Both the position numbers and the translations under genes were made by a program. From NCBI GenBank assembly GCA_964519335.1, contig CAZFIA010000001.1, positions 1 through 64,000 of the forward strand: a stretch of 64,000 bases of DNA. The letters run 5' to 3'. The DNA comes from JALZVT01 sp964519335. GTDB taxonomy: Bacteria > Pseudomonadota > Gammaproteobacteria > Pseudomonadales > Azotimanducaceae. This document shows, piece by piece, positions 16,344-25,331 of the stretch. Under the pieces are notes generated by a model. The model worked only from the letters and a program-made list of their open reading frames with translations, made no database searches and was not told the origin of the DNA. Positions within the stretch are counted from its first letter, which is position 1; each line of letters starts with the position of its first letter.

Positions 16344-17248
16344 TCCGTTATAGTGTCGCCTGTGGTCGGCACTATGTAGTCAGGAACGAGTTTGCCGCGC
16401 ACTTTGCGACCGATCACGTTGCCCTGGATGATGCCGTCGTCGATTTTGTCGGCTTTTACTGAGTCAAACGTAGTTTCATCAACGCGCAAACCCCAGCGCG
16501 TTACGCGCTTCACTTTGCCAGTTTCTTCGCTTTCGATAGGCAGGCGTAGGCGTTCGCCGGATTTGTCGATCGCTTCTACGATCAGGTAGTAGTTACGCGC
16601 ATTTGGGTTAACCGCGGGGATGCGAAATATCCCTGACGATTCGTTTGCACGAGACAAAATGCGCAGTTCGTACTCGCTCTGCAGAGCGGCGAGCATGCGC
16701 TCCATGTCTAGCCGATGGCCATTAGCCGTGGGGTAATCGCTTATGTCGATCGCAGCGCGTGCATCTGTCAGCATTGCCTGTGCTTCGTTCATCGCCTTGT
16801 CGCTGTTGGATATCTGGACAATCTGTCCGAAAGTGTTCTCGAGGCTTTCGGGAAGTGCGGCCTTTTCCTGCATGTCGGGTACTTTTACCAGGAACAAGTA
16901 ACCCGCTATGGATATTGCGATAATGCCGAACAACAGGGCGACCGGGCCGCCCCAGACGCCGCGTCGAATGTACATTCGTGCGAGGCGGGTTGAGAACTTC
17001 TCGGGTGCTGGCGTGTAACCAAAGCGGTCTTCTTCGAGCGCTTGAACCCCCTGCTCTAGCACTGCATCGGACACCTCGATGCCCTGGCCACTGTAGATGT
17101 CGCGCAAGCGATCTATCAGTCGATCTCGTCGACCGTCTGCATCTAGCTCGCGCGCTACCAAATCTTCGCTGTGGCGAAGGGTGTCGACCACATCCATGGC
17201 CTGCATCAGTTCGTCGAGCGGTGCGGACTCCGGCAGAGAACTAGCCAT
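16334..17248 (-). CDS. DUF6384-like membrane protein
   Basis: 304 residues. An N-terminal cytoplasmic segment (LMQAMDVVDTLRHSEDLVAR, followed by ARELDADGRRDRL-type helices and IYSGQGIEVSDAVLEQGVQA) matches what I recall of DUF6384 proteins. A single membrane helix at about residues 100-122 (VALLFGIIAISIAGYLFLVK) is followed by about 180 residues. Part of that is helical (DKAMNEAQAMLTDARAAIDI) and part is beta-rich (YYLIVEAIDKSGERLRLPIE). It is the middle gene of the operon, overlapping the upstream gene by eight bases and the downstream one by ten, which implies fixed stoichiometry and a shared complex. The function is unknown. Confidence 0.65.
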   Translation of the reverse strand: MASSLPESAPLDELMQAMDVVDTLRHSEDLVARELDADGRRDRLIDRLRDIYSGQGIEVSDAVLEQGVQALEEDRFGYTPAPEKFSTRLARMYIRRGVWGGPVALLFGIIAISIAGYLFLVKVPDMQEKAALPESLENTFGQIVQISNSDKAMNEAQAMLTDARAAIDISDYPTANGHRLDMERMLAALQSEYELRILSRANESSGIFRIPAVNPNARNYYLIVEAIDKSGERLRLPIESEETGKVKRVTRWGLRVDETTFDSVKADKIDDGIIQGNVIGRKVRGKLVPDYIVPTTGDTITEWN

Positions 17249-18458
17249 TGAGTTTGTCGCGCAGACTGGTGTTGCTCTTGGCGGATGCGTTGTTAGACGG
17301 TGGGGGCAAAGTAGCGCCTGACTTCACCAGGTGCGCAAGCCGTTGCTTGCCTTCTTCGACCGCATCGCGAATTTCGCCCGCGTTCTTGGTGGATAGCACC
17401 CGCATCTCGGAGATGATCATTGTCGAGCGTTCCTGGAAGTTCACCACGGAGTCGACGAGTTTTTGTACGGACTCGGCGCGAATGGTGGGGCCGTAGCCCG
17501 CGCGTACTGCTGCTTCCTGTACTTTGCCGCCAATGTCGGCAAGGTCTTCCAGGCTCTTAGATACCCCATCTTTCATGGCCTCGAGCGCCTGGGTTGATTC
17601 GTGCAGGCCGAAGAGACCGGTGAAGGACGCCGACAGCGCCGTGAGCACCGTCTCGTTGGTGCCAAAGAAAGTGATGGACTGCTTGTACACGCGCTCTTTG
17701 GCGGAGGTGGTTTGCATCAATCGGGCCATCACAACTTCTGACGTGTTGTAGTTGACGGTTAGATTGTCGGAGAGATCTTTGGCGATCTGGTAGCGGTCTT
17801 CCGCCGTCTGCAGATCACGCAGCCGTTCGTCGCGCGCGAGTTCGAGCTTGGCGCGAGCGGCCAGATCATCGCCTGTGAAGTTGTTAACGGCCGTCATGGC
17901 CCCGTCGAGTTTCTCTTTTTCAGCCTCCCATAGATCTTCGGCCTGGCGCATAACGTCGAGGGCGTAGATTTCGGCTTCTTTCATGGCGCCGCGGAAATCT
18001 TGGTACGCATTTAAGATGGTGTGTTCGCGCTCGATCTGGTCAGCGGAATCTTTTGCGACTTCAAGATAGGTGGACTTGATGGTGTCGAAACGGCTGGCGA
18101 TATCGCCCCGGGTAACTTTCATCCACACGTTGCCGATGCGTTCGAAAGTGTCGATCTTGCCGTCTTCGACTTGCTTCACCATCGACTTGGCATCATCGCG
18201 AATGCTGTTGAACGACTTGGTGATCACTTCGTAGCGCTCGCCAAGTTTCATGAGGGAGACCTGCTCACGAACGACCTCGTTAAAGACGGAGGCCTGAGAT
18301 AAGGTGCGGGCGATAGCAAGTACCTTGGTTTCATCGATGTCACTGATGCGCTGCAGGAGCGCCACGATGGGTGCTTCCTCGGTCTTTTCGGGCATCAGGC
18401 CCAGATCGCGCAGTTGGCCGAGGGCCCTATCGAGGTATTGAAAGGTAGATGTGCTCAT
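17241..18458 (-). CDS. helical coiled-coil protein, first gene of three-gene operon
   Basis: 405 residues, almost entirely helical with heptad-like regions (EREHTILNAYQDFRGAMKEA, VMRQAEDLWEAEKEKLDGAM, LARDERLRDLQTAEDRYQIA). It has no signal peptide or membrane helix, although a hydrophobic patch near residue 275 (FFGTNETVLTALSASFTGLF) could touch a membrane. Homologues of this type are sometimes labelled cell surface proteins without evidence, and some resemblance to TelA-like toxic-anion-resistance helices is possible. The two downstream genes overlap it and each other, so the three products probably act together. Confidence 0.6.
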   Translation of the reverse strand: MSTSTFQYLDRALGQLRDLGLMPEKTEEAPIVALLQRISDIDETKVLAIARTLSQASVFNEVVREQVSLMKLGERYEVITKSFNSIRDDAKSMVKQVEDGKIDTFERIGNVWMKVTRGDIASRFDTIKSTYLEVAKDSADQIEREHTILNAYQDFRGAMKEAEIYALDVMRQAEDLWEAEKEKLDGAMTAVNNFTGDDLAARAKLELARDERLRDLQTAEDRYQIAKDLSDNLTVNYNTSEVVMARLMQTTSAKERVYKQSITFFGTNETVLTALSASFTGLFGLHESTQALEAMKDGVSKSLEDLADIGGKVQEAAVRAGYGPTIRAESVQKLVDSVVNFQERSTMIISEMRVLSTKNAGEIRDAVEEGKQRLAHLVKSGATLPPPSNNASAKSNTSLRDKLNG

Positions 18459-18622
18459 AAGGGCCTCCCGGACCAGACGAATTGAGCGCCTGGCGATGTT
18501 TCAAGTGTCCGCTGCGGTGGGCCGCAGTCTTGGTGCCAGTCTAACATGGGGTCTGTTGGCGATTTTTCTAGTGCGGCGCCGGGATTCCTCCAGAACACAA
18601 AACATACGTAAAGGTATATTAC

Positions 18623-19804
18623 CTAATTTGATGCTTTGCGCAGGCCAGCGACCAACGCGACTGCTGCCCAGTTGATGCCGGCTGCTGCGAGGCTGAGAGG
18701 GATGAGTCCGTACTCAATAAAGGGCGCGACCACGGCTGTGCCAAGGGCGGCAGTAAGCAATACATAGAGCAGCACAAGGGCTGCACCCCGTGCATCGTTG
18801 TCTGCCGCGGCCACCACGGCCTGGTAAAACCCGGGTGGTCCGCGCAGCCCGAGACCAAAGTTTGAAATGACAAACACGCCCCACAGCAGTTTGGGGTTGC
18901 TGCCGCCGCCCAGTGCATAGGCAAGAATAATCGTAAAGCCCACAGCACCCAACACCGAGCCCAACAAGATCATGCGTTCGGAACCAAAGCGTTCAGCGAA
19001 AGAGCCCGCGGTATTAGCCGCGACTATGTAGAAACCAATGCCTATGACCTGCATAACCACAAAGTCTGTCAGCGTGCCGTTCATGGTGAGGGTAATAACG
19101 GTAGGTGCTCCAAAAACGAACACCAAAAGGCCACCCAGAGAAAATGCCATGCTTAGCGCGTATTTCTGAAACACCAGATTGCGAAGCAAGTCGACGTAGC
19201 CGCCAGGGTGGGTGCCGGTTGGATTACCGCTGGGCAGCAGGCTGGGAAAGCGCCACCAGATAACTGCAAGAATACTGGCAAGCAGGGTGATCAAAACAAA
19301 TGACGATCGCCAGTCGAAATAAAACAGTAGCCAGGCGCCTAGCACTGGCGCAAGTGCCGGCACCACAGATTCGATGCTGCCCATCAGCCCGAGTGCTTTT
19401 ACCGAGCCGGTTTCGCCGTAAGACTTTCGAATCATGCCTGGCGCAAAAACCGCAGCGGCAGAGCCTGAAAAACCCTGAAAAAACCTTAGTAGGACGAGCT
19501 CGCTGATGGTCTCGGTTTGAGTAGCGAGGGCAGAAAGTAGCGCGTAGCTCGCAAGCGACAGAACCAACAGGCGCCGCTGGTCGAAGCGTGCACCGAGCTC
19601 GCCGAATAGCAATAACCCTATGCCAGATCCACCCGCAAAGGCGGCAAGCACGAGCTGGGCTTGTTCGATGCTGCCGCGCAAGAACTGTGGCAGCGCAGGT
19701 ATGGCCGGTAACACCAGGTCAGTACCGGCCAGACCCACAACCGTAGAGCAGATCAGTAGCGCGAAGGTAAGGCTTGCGCGGTCTGAGTGCTCCTGCTCAT
19801 TCAA
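18623..19804 (-). CDS. MFS drug exporter, Bcr/CflA-like (DHA1)
   Basis: 393 residues with 12 predicted membrane helices. The first helix pair (TDLVLPAIPALPQFLRGS) and the loop-2 region (GELGARFDQRRLLVLSLASY) match the DHA1 drug:H+ antiporter motif A and D positions. Motif C appears as GSIESVVPALAPVLGAWLL, consistent with Bcr/CflA-type exporters of drugs or small metabolites. The substrate is unknown. The gene lies six bases after the stop of the GNAT gene on the same strand, suggesting co-transcription and perhaps a modify-and-export pair, which is inference. Confidence 0.8.
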   Translation of the reverse strand: MNEQEHSDRASLTFALLICSTVVGLAGTDLVLPAIPALPQFLRGSIEQAQLVLAAFAGGSGIGLLLFGELGARFDQRRLLVLSLASYALLSALATQTETISELVLLRFFQGFSGSAAAVFAPGMIRKSYGETGSVKALGLMGSIESVVPALAPVLGAWLLFYFDWRSSFVLITLLASILAVIWWRFPSLLPSGNPTGTHPGGYVDLLRNLVFQKYALSMAFSLGGLLVFVFGAPTVITLTMNGTLTDFVVMQVIGIGFYIVAANTAGSFAERFGSERMILLGSVLGAVGFTIILAYALGGGSNPKLLWGVFVISNFGLGLRGPPGFYQAVVAAADNDARGAALVLLYVLLTAALGTAVVAPFIEYGLIPLSLAAAGINWAAVALVAGLRKASN

Positions 19805-19810
19805 GACAAC

Positions 19811-20302
19811 TCACTCAAGGTATTTGATGTCGCGGATAAGCTCTTCGTCGTAGCCGAGTTTGCGGTATACCGCCCGGGCGCGTTCGTTGTTACCAAAGAC
19901 ATGCAGCGTGATGGTGCGGGCGCCCGCAGACTTTGCCTGTTGTTCTGCGTTTTCTAAAAGCCGTCTGCCGAGGCCTGTGCCGCGCGCACTTTCTGATACC
20001 ACAATGGCTTCCAGATGCGAGCTGGGTTCTTGGCTCATCAGCTCTTCTCGTAAGCGCACTATGGTGAAGCCCTCGATCTTTCCGGACTGCGCCCCGGAAG
20101 TGGCTTCGGCAACGTGCACCAGCACCTGAGGTTCCTGGCCGTCGCGCCAGCGATTGAGGGTTTCGAGGTCACCCTCCCAAAGATCGCGGGCGTTGCGTCC
20201 TTCGGGAATGTCGAACGCGGCGAGTTCTGGCAGCAGTTCTGCGATCGCAGTGCAGTCTTTAATCTCGCCGGGTCGAATTTTATGAACTGAGTTTTTTGAC
20301 AC
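19811..20302 (-). CDS. GNAT-family N-acetyltransferase
   Basis: 163 residues from GTG 20300-20302 (VSKNSVHKIRPGEIKDCTAI), which has GGAG about seven bases upstream; the open frame beyond it runs into ettA and is not used. Acetyl-CoA-binding motif A is clear: VSESARGTGLGRRLLENAEQ, followed by HVFGNNERARAVYRKLGY. Its layout resembles diamine acetyltransferase-like GNATs (FDIPEGRNARDLWEGDL near the N-terminus), but the substrate is not known. It lies 16 bases after ettA and is followed closely by the MFS exporter. Confidence 0.82.
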   Translation of the reverse strand: MSKNSVHKIRPGEIKDCTAIAELLPELAAFDIPEGRNARDLWEGDLETLNRWRDGQEPQVLVHVAEATSGAQSGKIEGFTIVRLREELMSQEPSSHLEAIVVSESARGTGLGRRLLENAEQQAKSAGARTITLHVFGNNERARAVYRKLGYDEELIRDIKYLE

Positions 20303-20318
20303 CTGCGTGCTCCGGCAG

Positions 20319-21989
20319 TTATCGACTAATGCGTTTGTGTACGAGCCGAGACGGGGCCGTTTCGTCGCCGAGTCGGCGCTTGCGGTCGGCTTCGTAGTCG
20401 CTGAAATTGCCTGCAAACCACTCGACGTGGCTTGATCCTTCGAACGCAAGCATATGAGTGGCTATGCGATCTAAAAACCACCGATCGTGCGAAATAACCA
20501 GGACAGTGCCCGGGAAATTGAGAACCGCCTCTTCCAGTGCCCGCAGCGTTTCAACGTCGAGATCGTTGGTGGGCTCATCGAGTAGCAGCACATTCGCCCC
20601 ACGTCGCAGGAGTTTTGCCAGATGCACGCGATTGCGTTCGCCACCTGACAGCGAGCCAATCTGCTTTTGCTGATCGGGGCCCTTGAAGTTGAAGCGACTG
20701 ACGTAGCCGCGGCTGGCGGTTTCGTACTTGCCGATCTTCATGATGTCAGCACCTTCGGAAATCTCTTCCCAGACGGTTTTGCTGTCATCGAGAGAATCGC
20801 GGCTTTGATCGACGTAGGCGAGATCGACCGTCTCGCCGAGTTCGATCGAGCCGCTGTCTGGCGTCTCTTCACCGGTAAGCATGCGAAAGAACGTAGACTT
20901 ACCCGCGCCATTGCCGCCGATGATGCCGACGATTGCGCCTTGAGGTATCTCACAGGACATGTTGTCGATAAGCAGTCGATCATCAAAGCCTTTGCTTAGG
21001 TTCTTAATGTGAATGACCTTCTCGCCCAGACGTTCGCCGGGCGGGATGTAGAGTTCGGTGGTTTCTGCGCGTTTTTGGTTGTCTTCGCTCATCAGTTCTT
21101 CGAACCGGGCAAGACGCGCTTTGCTCTTCGACTGCCGACCTTTGGCGTTGCTGCGCACCCACTCGAGCTCAGATTTAATAGCGCGTTGGCGGGCTTTTTC
21201 CTGATTAGCTTCAGTGGCTAGACGTTCGTCTTTAGTTGCGAGCCAGGCGGAGTAGTTGCCCTCATAGGGAATGCCGCGACCACGGTCGAGTTCCAGAATC
21301 CAACCCGCAACGTTGTCGAGAAAGTAGCGATCGTGGGTGACGGCCACCACAGTACCGGGGAAGGTGTCGAGAAAGCGTTCGAGCCAGGCCACACTCTCGG
21401 CGTCTAGATGGTTGGTGGGCTCATCGAGCAACAGCATGTCGGGTTTAGCGAGCAGCAGCGCACACAGCGCTACGCGTCTTGCTTCACCGCCAGATAGAGT
21501 GTCGATAGAGGCATCCCACGCAGGCAGACGCAAGGCATCGGCAGCGATCTCGAGGGTGCGGTCTACGTCCCAGCCGTCTGCTGCATCGATGGCACCCTGC
21601 AACTCGCCCTGGCGTTCAAGTAGTGCGTTCATGTCGTCATCTGACATGGGCTCGGCGAATTTCTCGCTGATGGCGTTGAATTCATTCAACAGCTGCATGA
21701 TTTCGCCAAGGCCCTGTTCAACGTTGCCGCGGACATCAAGCTTTGGATCGAGCTGGGGCTCTTGCGGCAGGTAACCCACGCGAATGTCTTTTTGTGGTCG
21801 TGCCTCGCCGTCGAATTCTTTGTCTTCGCCCGCCATGATGCGCAGCAGGCTCGATTTACCGGCGCCATTTAGGCCCAGCACGCCAATCTTGGCGCCAGGA
21901 AAGAAGCTTAGATGGATGTTTTCCAGAATGACCCGTTTTGGGGGCACGATCTTGGAAACACCCTGCATGGTGTAAACGTATTGAGCCAT
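20319..21989 (-). CDS. ettA: energy-dependent translational throttle EttA (ABC-F)
   Basis: 556 residues (E. coli EttA 555). It has two ABC cassettes without membrane segments: Walker A GLNGAGKSSLL and GGNGAGKSTFF, signature LSGGEARRVALC and LSGGERNRVHLA, and Walker B LLLDEPTNHLD and LLLDEPTNDLD. The linker (LEWVRSNAKGRQSKSKARLA) is the ABC-F P-site tRNA-interaction motif. EttA binds the ribosomal E site and gates the first elongation steps according to ATP/ADP. The start is ATG 21987-21989 with AAAGGA upstream; further upstream extension is unlikely. It is divergent from glyA across 200 bp. Confidence 0.93.
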   Translation of the reverse strand: MAQYVYTMQGVSKIVPPKRVILENIHLSFFPGAKIGVLGLNGAGKSSLLRIMAGEDKEFDGEARPQKDIRVGYLPQEPQLDPKLDVRGNVEQGLGEIMQLLNEFNAISEKFAEPMSDDDMNALLERQGELQGAIDAADGWDVDRTLEIAADALRLPAWDASIDTLSGGEARRVALCALLLAKPDMLLLDEPTNHLDAESVAWLERFLDTFPGTVVAVTHDRYFLDNVAGWILELDRGRGIPYEGNYSAWLATKDERLATEANQEKARQRAIKSELEWVRSNAKGRQSKSKARLARFEELMSEDNQKRAETTELYIPPGERLGEKVIHIKNLSKGFDDRLLIDNMSCEIPQGAIVGIIGGNGAGKSTFFRMLTGEETPDSGSIELGETVDLAYVDQSRDSLDDSKTVWEEISEGADIMKIGKYETASRGYVSRFNFKGPDQQKQIGSLSGGERNRVHLAKLLRRGANVLLLDEPTNDLDVETLRALEEAVLNFPGTVLVISHDRWFLDRIATHMLAFEGSSHVEWFAGNFSDYEADRKRRLGDETAPSRLVHKRISR

Positions 21990-22190
21990 TTGTCCTTTCC
22001 AGGCGATTTTAAGAGGCAACGCAGGCGCGATTATTGGCGGTTTGGTGCTCGGTGCCAAGCCTCTTTCCCATAGAAGACTCATAGTCTTGATGAGCGAGAC
22101 TCGCGTACCTGCACTGTAGAGTGCCCCAAGGGCTGGGATACAATAGGCGCCAACAATCCCCCGGTAACTTCGCCTTAAGGACGCCGAACA

Positions 22191-23438
22191 ATGGCAGAAC
22201 CCAGTCTCGCTGACTTTGATACAGAACTATGGACAGCGATTGAACATGAAAACCGCCGGCAGGAAGAGCACGTCGAGCTGATTGCCTCGGAAAATTACAC
22301 CAGCGCCAGAGTGATGGAGGCGCAGGGGAGCCAGCTCACCAACAAGTACGCCGAGGGTTACCCCGGCAAACGCTACTACGGCGGCTGTGAATACGTTGAC
22401 GACGTAGAGGTGTTGGCCATCGAGCGAGTGAAGGCGTTGTTTGGCGCCGACTATGCCAACGTGCAGCCACACTCGGGTTCGCAAGCGAATGCGGCGGTGT
22501 TTCTTGCGTTGCTCTCGGGTGGCGACACTATCCTGGGCATGAGCCTGGATGCTGGCGGCCACTTAACCCACGGGGCTGCGCCTAATTTTTCAGGTAAGTT
22601 GTATAACGCGGTTCAGTACGGGCTCAATGCGGACACCGGCGAGGTGGATTATGACGAGGTGGCGAAGCTTGCCGCTGAACACAAACCCAAGATGATCATT
22701 GCAGGCTTCTCTGCTTACTCGCGGAAACTCGACTGGGAGCGGTTTCGAGAGATTGCAGATTCTGTAGGTGCCTACTTTATGGTGGATATGGCGCACGTTG
22801 CCGGTCTGGTTGCCGCAGGTGAATATCCGAGCCCTATTCCTCATGCAGATGTTGTTACCTCGACCACGCATAAAACGCTCGCAGGTCCGCGCGGCGGTAT
22901 CATTCTCGCTCGTGCTAATGCCGATATTGAGAAGAAGCTGAATTCAGCGTTGTTTCCTGGTTCTCAGGGTGGGCCGCTGATGCATGTTATTGCGGGCAAG
23001 GCAGTGTGCTTTAAAGAAGCGATGTCTGATGAGTTTCGTGCGTATCAAAAGCGCGTTGTGGCCAATGCTCAAACTATGGCGCGGGTGTTTCAGGAGCGTG
23101 GCTACGACATTGTGTCTGGCGGAACCGAAAATCATTTGTTTCTGCTTGACCTGATTAGCAAGGAAATAACCGGCAAAGCGGCAGATGCCGCTCTTGGGCG
23201 GGCGAATATTACGGTCAATAAGAACGCCGTTCCCAATGATCCGCGGTCGCCGTTTGTCACCTCGGGTTTGCGCATTGGTTCGCCAGCGGTTACGCGTCGG
23301 GGGTTTAACGAGGACGACTGCGCGACTCTAACGGGCTGGATGTGCGATGTGCTCGACGATATTGAAAACGACAACATGATCGAGACCGTTCGGCGCCGAG
23401 TGTTAGATCTTTGTGCCAAGCATCCGGTTTATGGTTAA
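22191..23438 (+). CDS. glyA: serine hydroxymethyltransferase
   Basis: 415 residues, the normal length. PLP-binding lysine lies in VTSTTHKTLAGPRGG (about residue 227). The folate/serine-binding motifs EHVELIASENYTS and NVQPHSGSQANAAV are intact. It converts serine and tetrahydrofolate to glycine and 5,10-methylene-THF in the cytoplasm. TAAGGA lies about ten bases before the ATG. No glycine riboswitch or other structured leader was apparent in the 200 bp upstream. It is followed six bases later by nrdR, so it probably leads the nrdR-ribD-nusB-thiL-pgpA transcript. Confidence 0.97.
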   Translation: MAEPSLADFDTELWTAIEHENRRQEEHVELIASENYTSARVMEAQGSQLTNKYAEGYPGKRYYGGCEYVDDVEVLAIERVKALFGADYANVQPHSGSQANAAVFLALLSGGDTILGMSLDAGGHLTHGAAPNFSGKLYNAVQYGLNADTGEVDYDEVAKLAAEHKPKMIIAGFSAYSRKLDWERFREIADSVGAYFMVDMAHVAGLVAAGEYPSPIPHADVVTSTTHKTLAGPRGGIILARANADIEKKLNSALFPGSQGGPLMHVIAGKAVCFKEAMSDEFRAYQKRVVANAQTMARVFQERGYDIVSGGTENHLFLLDLISKEITGKAADAALGRANITVNKNAVPNDPRSPFVTSGLRIGSPAVTRRGFNEDDCATLTGWMCDVLDDIENDNMIETVRRRVLDLCAKHPVYG

Positions 23439-23444
23439 TGGGTT

Positions 23445-23960
23445 ATGCATTGTCCGTTTTGTGGTGCCGATGACACCAAGGTAATTGATTCGCGACTGGT
23501 CGCTGAGGGCGATCAGGTGCGCAGGCGGCGGTCGTGCCAAACTTGCGAAGAGCGCTTCACCACCTTTGAAACCGCTGAACTAGTGATGCCCTGGGTGGTT
23601 AAGAGCAATGGTGCACGCGAGCCTTTTAACGAAGACAAGTTACGAGCCGGCTTGCAGCGCGCGCTCGAAAAACGCCCGGTAAGCACAGAAGCCGTTGAAT
23701 CCTCGCTTCTGCGCATCATGCACCGATTGCGCAGTACGGGAGAGCGAGAGCTGCCCTCCAGAGCCGTTGGCGAAATGGTAATGGAAGAACTCAAAGAAAT
23801 TGATGTGGTTGCCTACGTGCGATTCGCATCCGTCTATCGCGATTTTCAGGACATCGAAGAGTTTCAGGCGGAAATCACCCGGCTTAGTGAGCTTGATCCC
23901 AACGGTGAGCCCGTGGCTGAAGCAACCCGGCGTTCGCGCACTGAACCCAAATCCAAGTGA
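23445..23960 (+). CDS. nrdR: transcriptional repressor NrdR
   Basis: 171 residues. The N-terminal zinc ribbon (MHCPFCGADDTKVIDSRL, then SCQTCEERFTTFE) is followed by an ATP-cone (about residues 46-140; WVVKSNGAREPFNEDKL, FASVYRDFQDIEEF). NrdR senses dATP/ATP and represses ribonucleotide reductase genes through NrdR boxes. The C-terminal about 20 residues are a charged tail beyond the usual about 150. Its stop overlaps the GTG start of ribD. Confidence 0.96.
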   Translation: MHCPFCGADDTKVIDSRLVAEGDQVRRRRSCQTCEERFTTFETAELVMPWVVKSNGAREPFNEDKLRAGLQRALEKRPVSTEAVESSLLRIMHRLRSTGERELPSRAVGEMVMEELKEIDVVAYVRFASVYRDFQDIEEFQAEITRLSELDPNGEPVAEATRRSRTEPKSK

Positions 23961-25120
23961 GTAGTGTCCACACTACTATTGATAATGCCGATCGGCTGTT
24001 TCTGACTCGCGCAATTGAACTTGCTGAAATGGGCATGTTTTCGGTTACGGCCAACCCGCGCGTGGGCTGCGTGCTTGTCAACAATGGGCGGATCGTTGGT
24101 CGCGGTTACCATCAGCGTGCGGGGGATGCCCACGCCGAAGTTAATGCGCTGCGTGATGCACGTAATAACCATGCAGGCGACAACGTTTCCGGTGCGACCG
24201 CCTATGTCTCTCTGGAGCCCTGTTCTCATGCAGGACGCACATCAGCGTGCACGGCCGCGCTAATTGATGCTGGCGTTGTGCGCGTTGTTGTGGCGATGCT
24301 GGATCCGCATCCTAAAGTTGCAGGCGAAGGCGTGAAGCAGTTGCGGGCAGCAGGCATTGAGGTGGATGTCTTGGCAGATGAAGAAGCCGGGCTGAATGAA
24401 GCTGAACGGCTAAATTATGGCCACCGCAAACGCATGCTTACGCAGCGGCCTTATGTTCGCATTAAGGTGGCGCAATCGCTCGATGGCCGGACGGCCATGG
24501 CCTCGGGTGAAAGCAAGTGGATAACCGGGCCGATTGCGCGTCGTGACGTGCAGTACTGGCGTGCGCGCAGTGGTGCCGTTGTTACTGGCGCCGGTACGGT
24601 GGTGGCTGATAACCCGTCGCTTGGGGTTCGCGAACCCTTGCTTGCTGCTGCCATTAATGGCGAGCAGGTTCTGCGTCAGCCGTTGCGAGTGGTGCTAGAC
24701 AGCAAGCGACGAGCCCCAGCTGATAGCACGATTTTTAACGATGGCGAGGCAACGCTTTGGATCGATGCGCCAAATACTGATTCGCGGCCTGATATAGACG
24801 CCGTTTTGGCCGATTTGGCCGAGCGTGGCTGCAACGAGGTGCTCGTTGAGGCCGGTGGCTCCCTGGTTGGCGAGTTCTTGCGGCTAGACCTATGGGATGA
24901 ATTATTGATCTACACCGCCCCTAAGTTTTTGGGTAGCGATGCGCGTCCAACTGCAGATTTGCATCTCACCACCATGTCGCAAGCCATTGAGGCTAAAATA
25001 GCCTGTGTAGATCAGCTAGGTGCGGATACGCGTACCCGACTGGTTCGACCTGATCGCAATTTGGAAACCCTTGATTTGGTGCCGCTGGGCTTACCAAACG
25101 GGTTTCTGAGTCCAGACTAA
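23957..25120 (+). CDS. ribD: bifunctional pyrimidine deaminase/reductase RibD
   Basis: 387 residues from GTG 23957, overlapping the nrdR stop by four bases. The N-terminal deaminase domain has GDAHAEVNAL (zinc His and catalytic Glu) and EPCSHAGRTSACTAAL (two zinc cysteines). The C-terminal reductase domain starts near residue 155 (RPYVRIKVAQSLDGRTAMAS, SKWITGPIARRDVQYWRA). It catalyses the second and third steps of riboflavin synthesis. In this gene order it is normally followed by ribE, ribBA and ribH; here a repeat and a ribH fragment follow instead. The stop codon TAA lies inside the first 10-bp repeat unit. Confidence 0.95.
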   Translation: MSSVHTTIDNADRLFLTRAIELAEMGMFSVTANPRVGCVLVNNGRIVGRGYHQRAGDAHAEVNALRDARNNHAGDNVSGATAYVSLEPCSHAGRTSACTAALIDAGVVRVVVAMLDPHPKVAGEGVKQLRAAGIEVDVLADEEAGLNEAERLNYGHRKRMLTQRPYVRIKVAQSLDGRTAMASGESKWITGPIARRDVQYWRARSGAVVTGAGTVVADNPSLGVREPLLAAAINGEQVLRQPLRVVLDSKRRAPADSTIFNDGEATLWIDAPNTDSRPDIDAVLADLAERGCNEVLVEAGGSLVGEFLRLDLWDELLIYTAPKFLGSDARPTADLHLTTMSQAIEAKIACVDQLGADTRTRLVRPDRNLETLDLVPLGLPNGFLSPD

Positions 25121-25174
25121 GAACGACTAAGAACGACTAAGAACGACTAAGAACGATCAAGAAAGAGTAAGACG
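25115..25174 (+). repeat. 10-bp tandem repeat at the ribD stop codon
   Basis: Four perfect copies of GACTAAGAAC (25115-25154) are followed by two degenerate ones (GATCAAGAAA, GAGTAAGACG). The first copy contains the last Asp codon and the TAA of ribD. The array sits exactly where ribE, ribBA and most of ribH are missing, so it marks either a deletion junction or an assembly misjoin. Confidence 0.9.
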
Positions 25175-25184
25175 GATAGCGACG

Positions 25185-25331
25185 ATGACGACGGCACGAT
25201 CAATCAGAGTCTCCTGGAACGGCGCGGGCACCAAGGCGGGTCACAAAGGCGCAGACGGTGCGCTAGCCGTATTAGAGGTGGCTAACCTTGCTGATGCGTT
25301 GCTTAACGATGTTTTTAGTGGTGGTGCCTAG
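25185..25331 (+). pseudogene. ribH: 3' fragment of ribH (lumazine synthase), frameshifted
   Basis: A 48-codon frame ending in TAG at 25329-25331. Its last 35 residues (AGTKAGHKGADGALAVLEVA and onward) correspond to the C-terminal end of 6,7-dimethyl-8-ribityllumazine synthase, whose family ending is AGTKAGNKGAEAAL. Just upstream, at 25196-25222, the +1 frame reads TINQSLLER, which matches the residues that normally precede AGTKAG; one extra C at 25223 separates the two frames. Only about a quarter of the usual 155-160 residues remain, and the substrate-binding and catalytic parts are missing. It cannot be functional as it stands. The stop overlaps the nusB start, as in intact ribH-nusB operons. 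Confidence 0.8.

Noticed and set aside
21990..22190. Glycine riboswitch before glyA
   Set aside because: No tandem aptamer-like conserved blocks were seen in the 200-bp leader.
23900..23960. FMN riboswitch before ribD
   Set aside because: ribD starts inside the nrdR stop codon, so there is no leader that could hold one.
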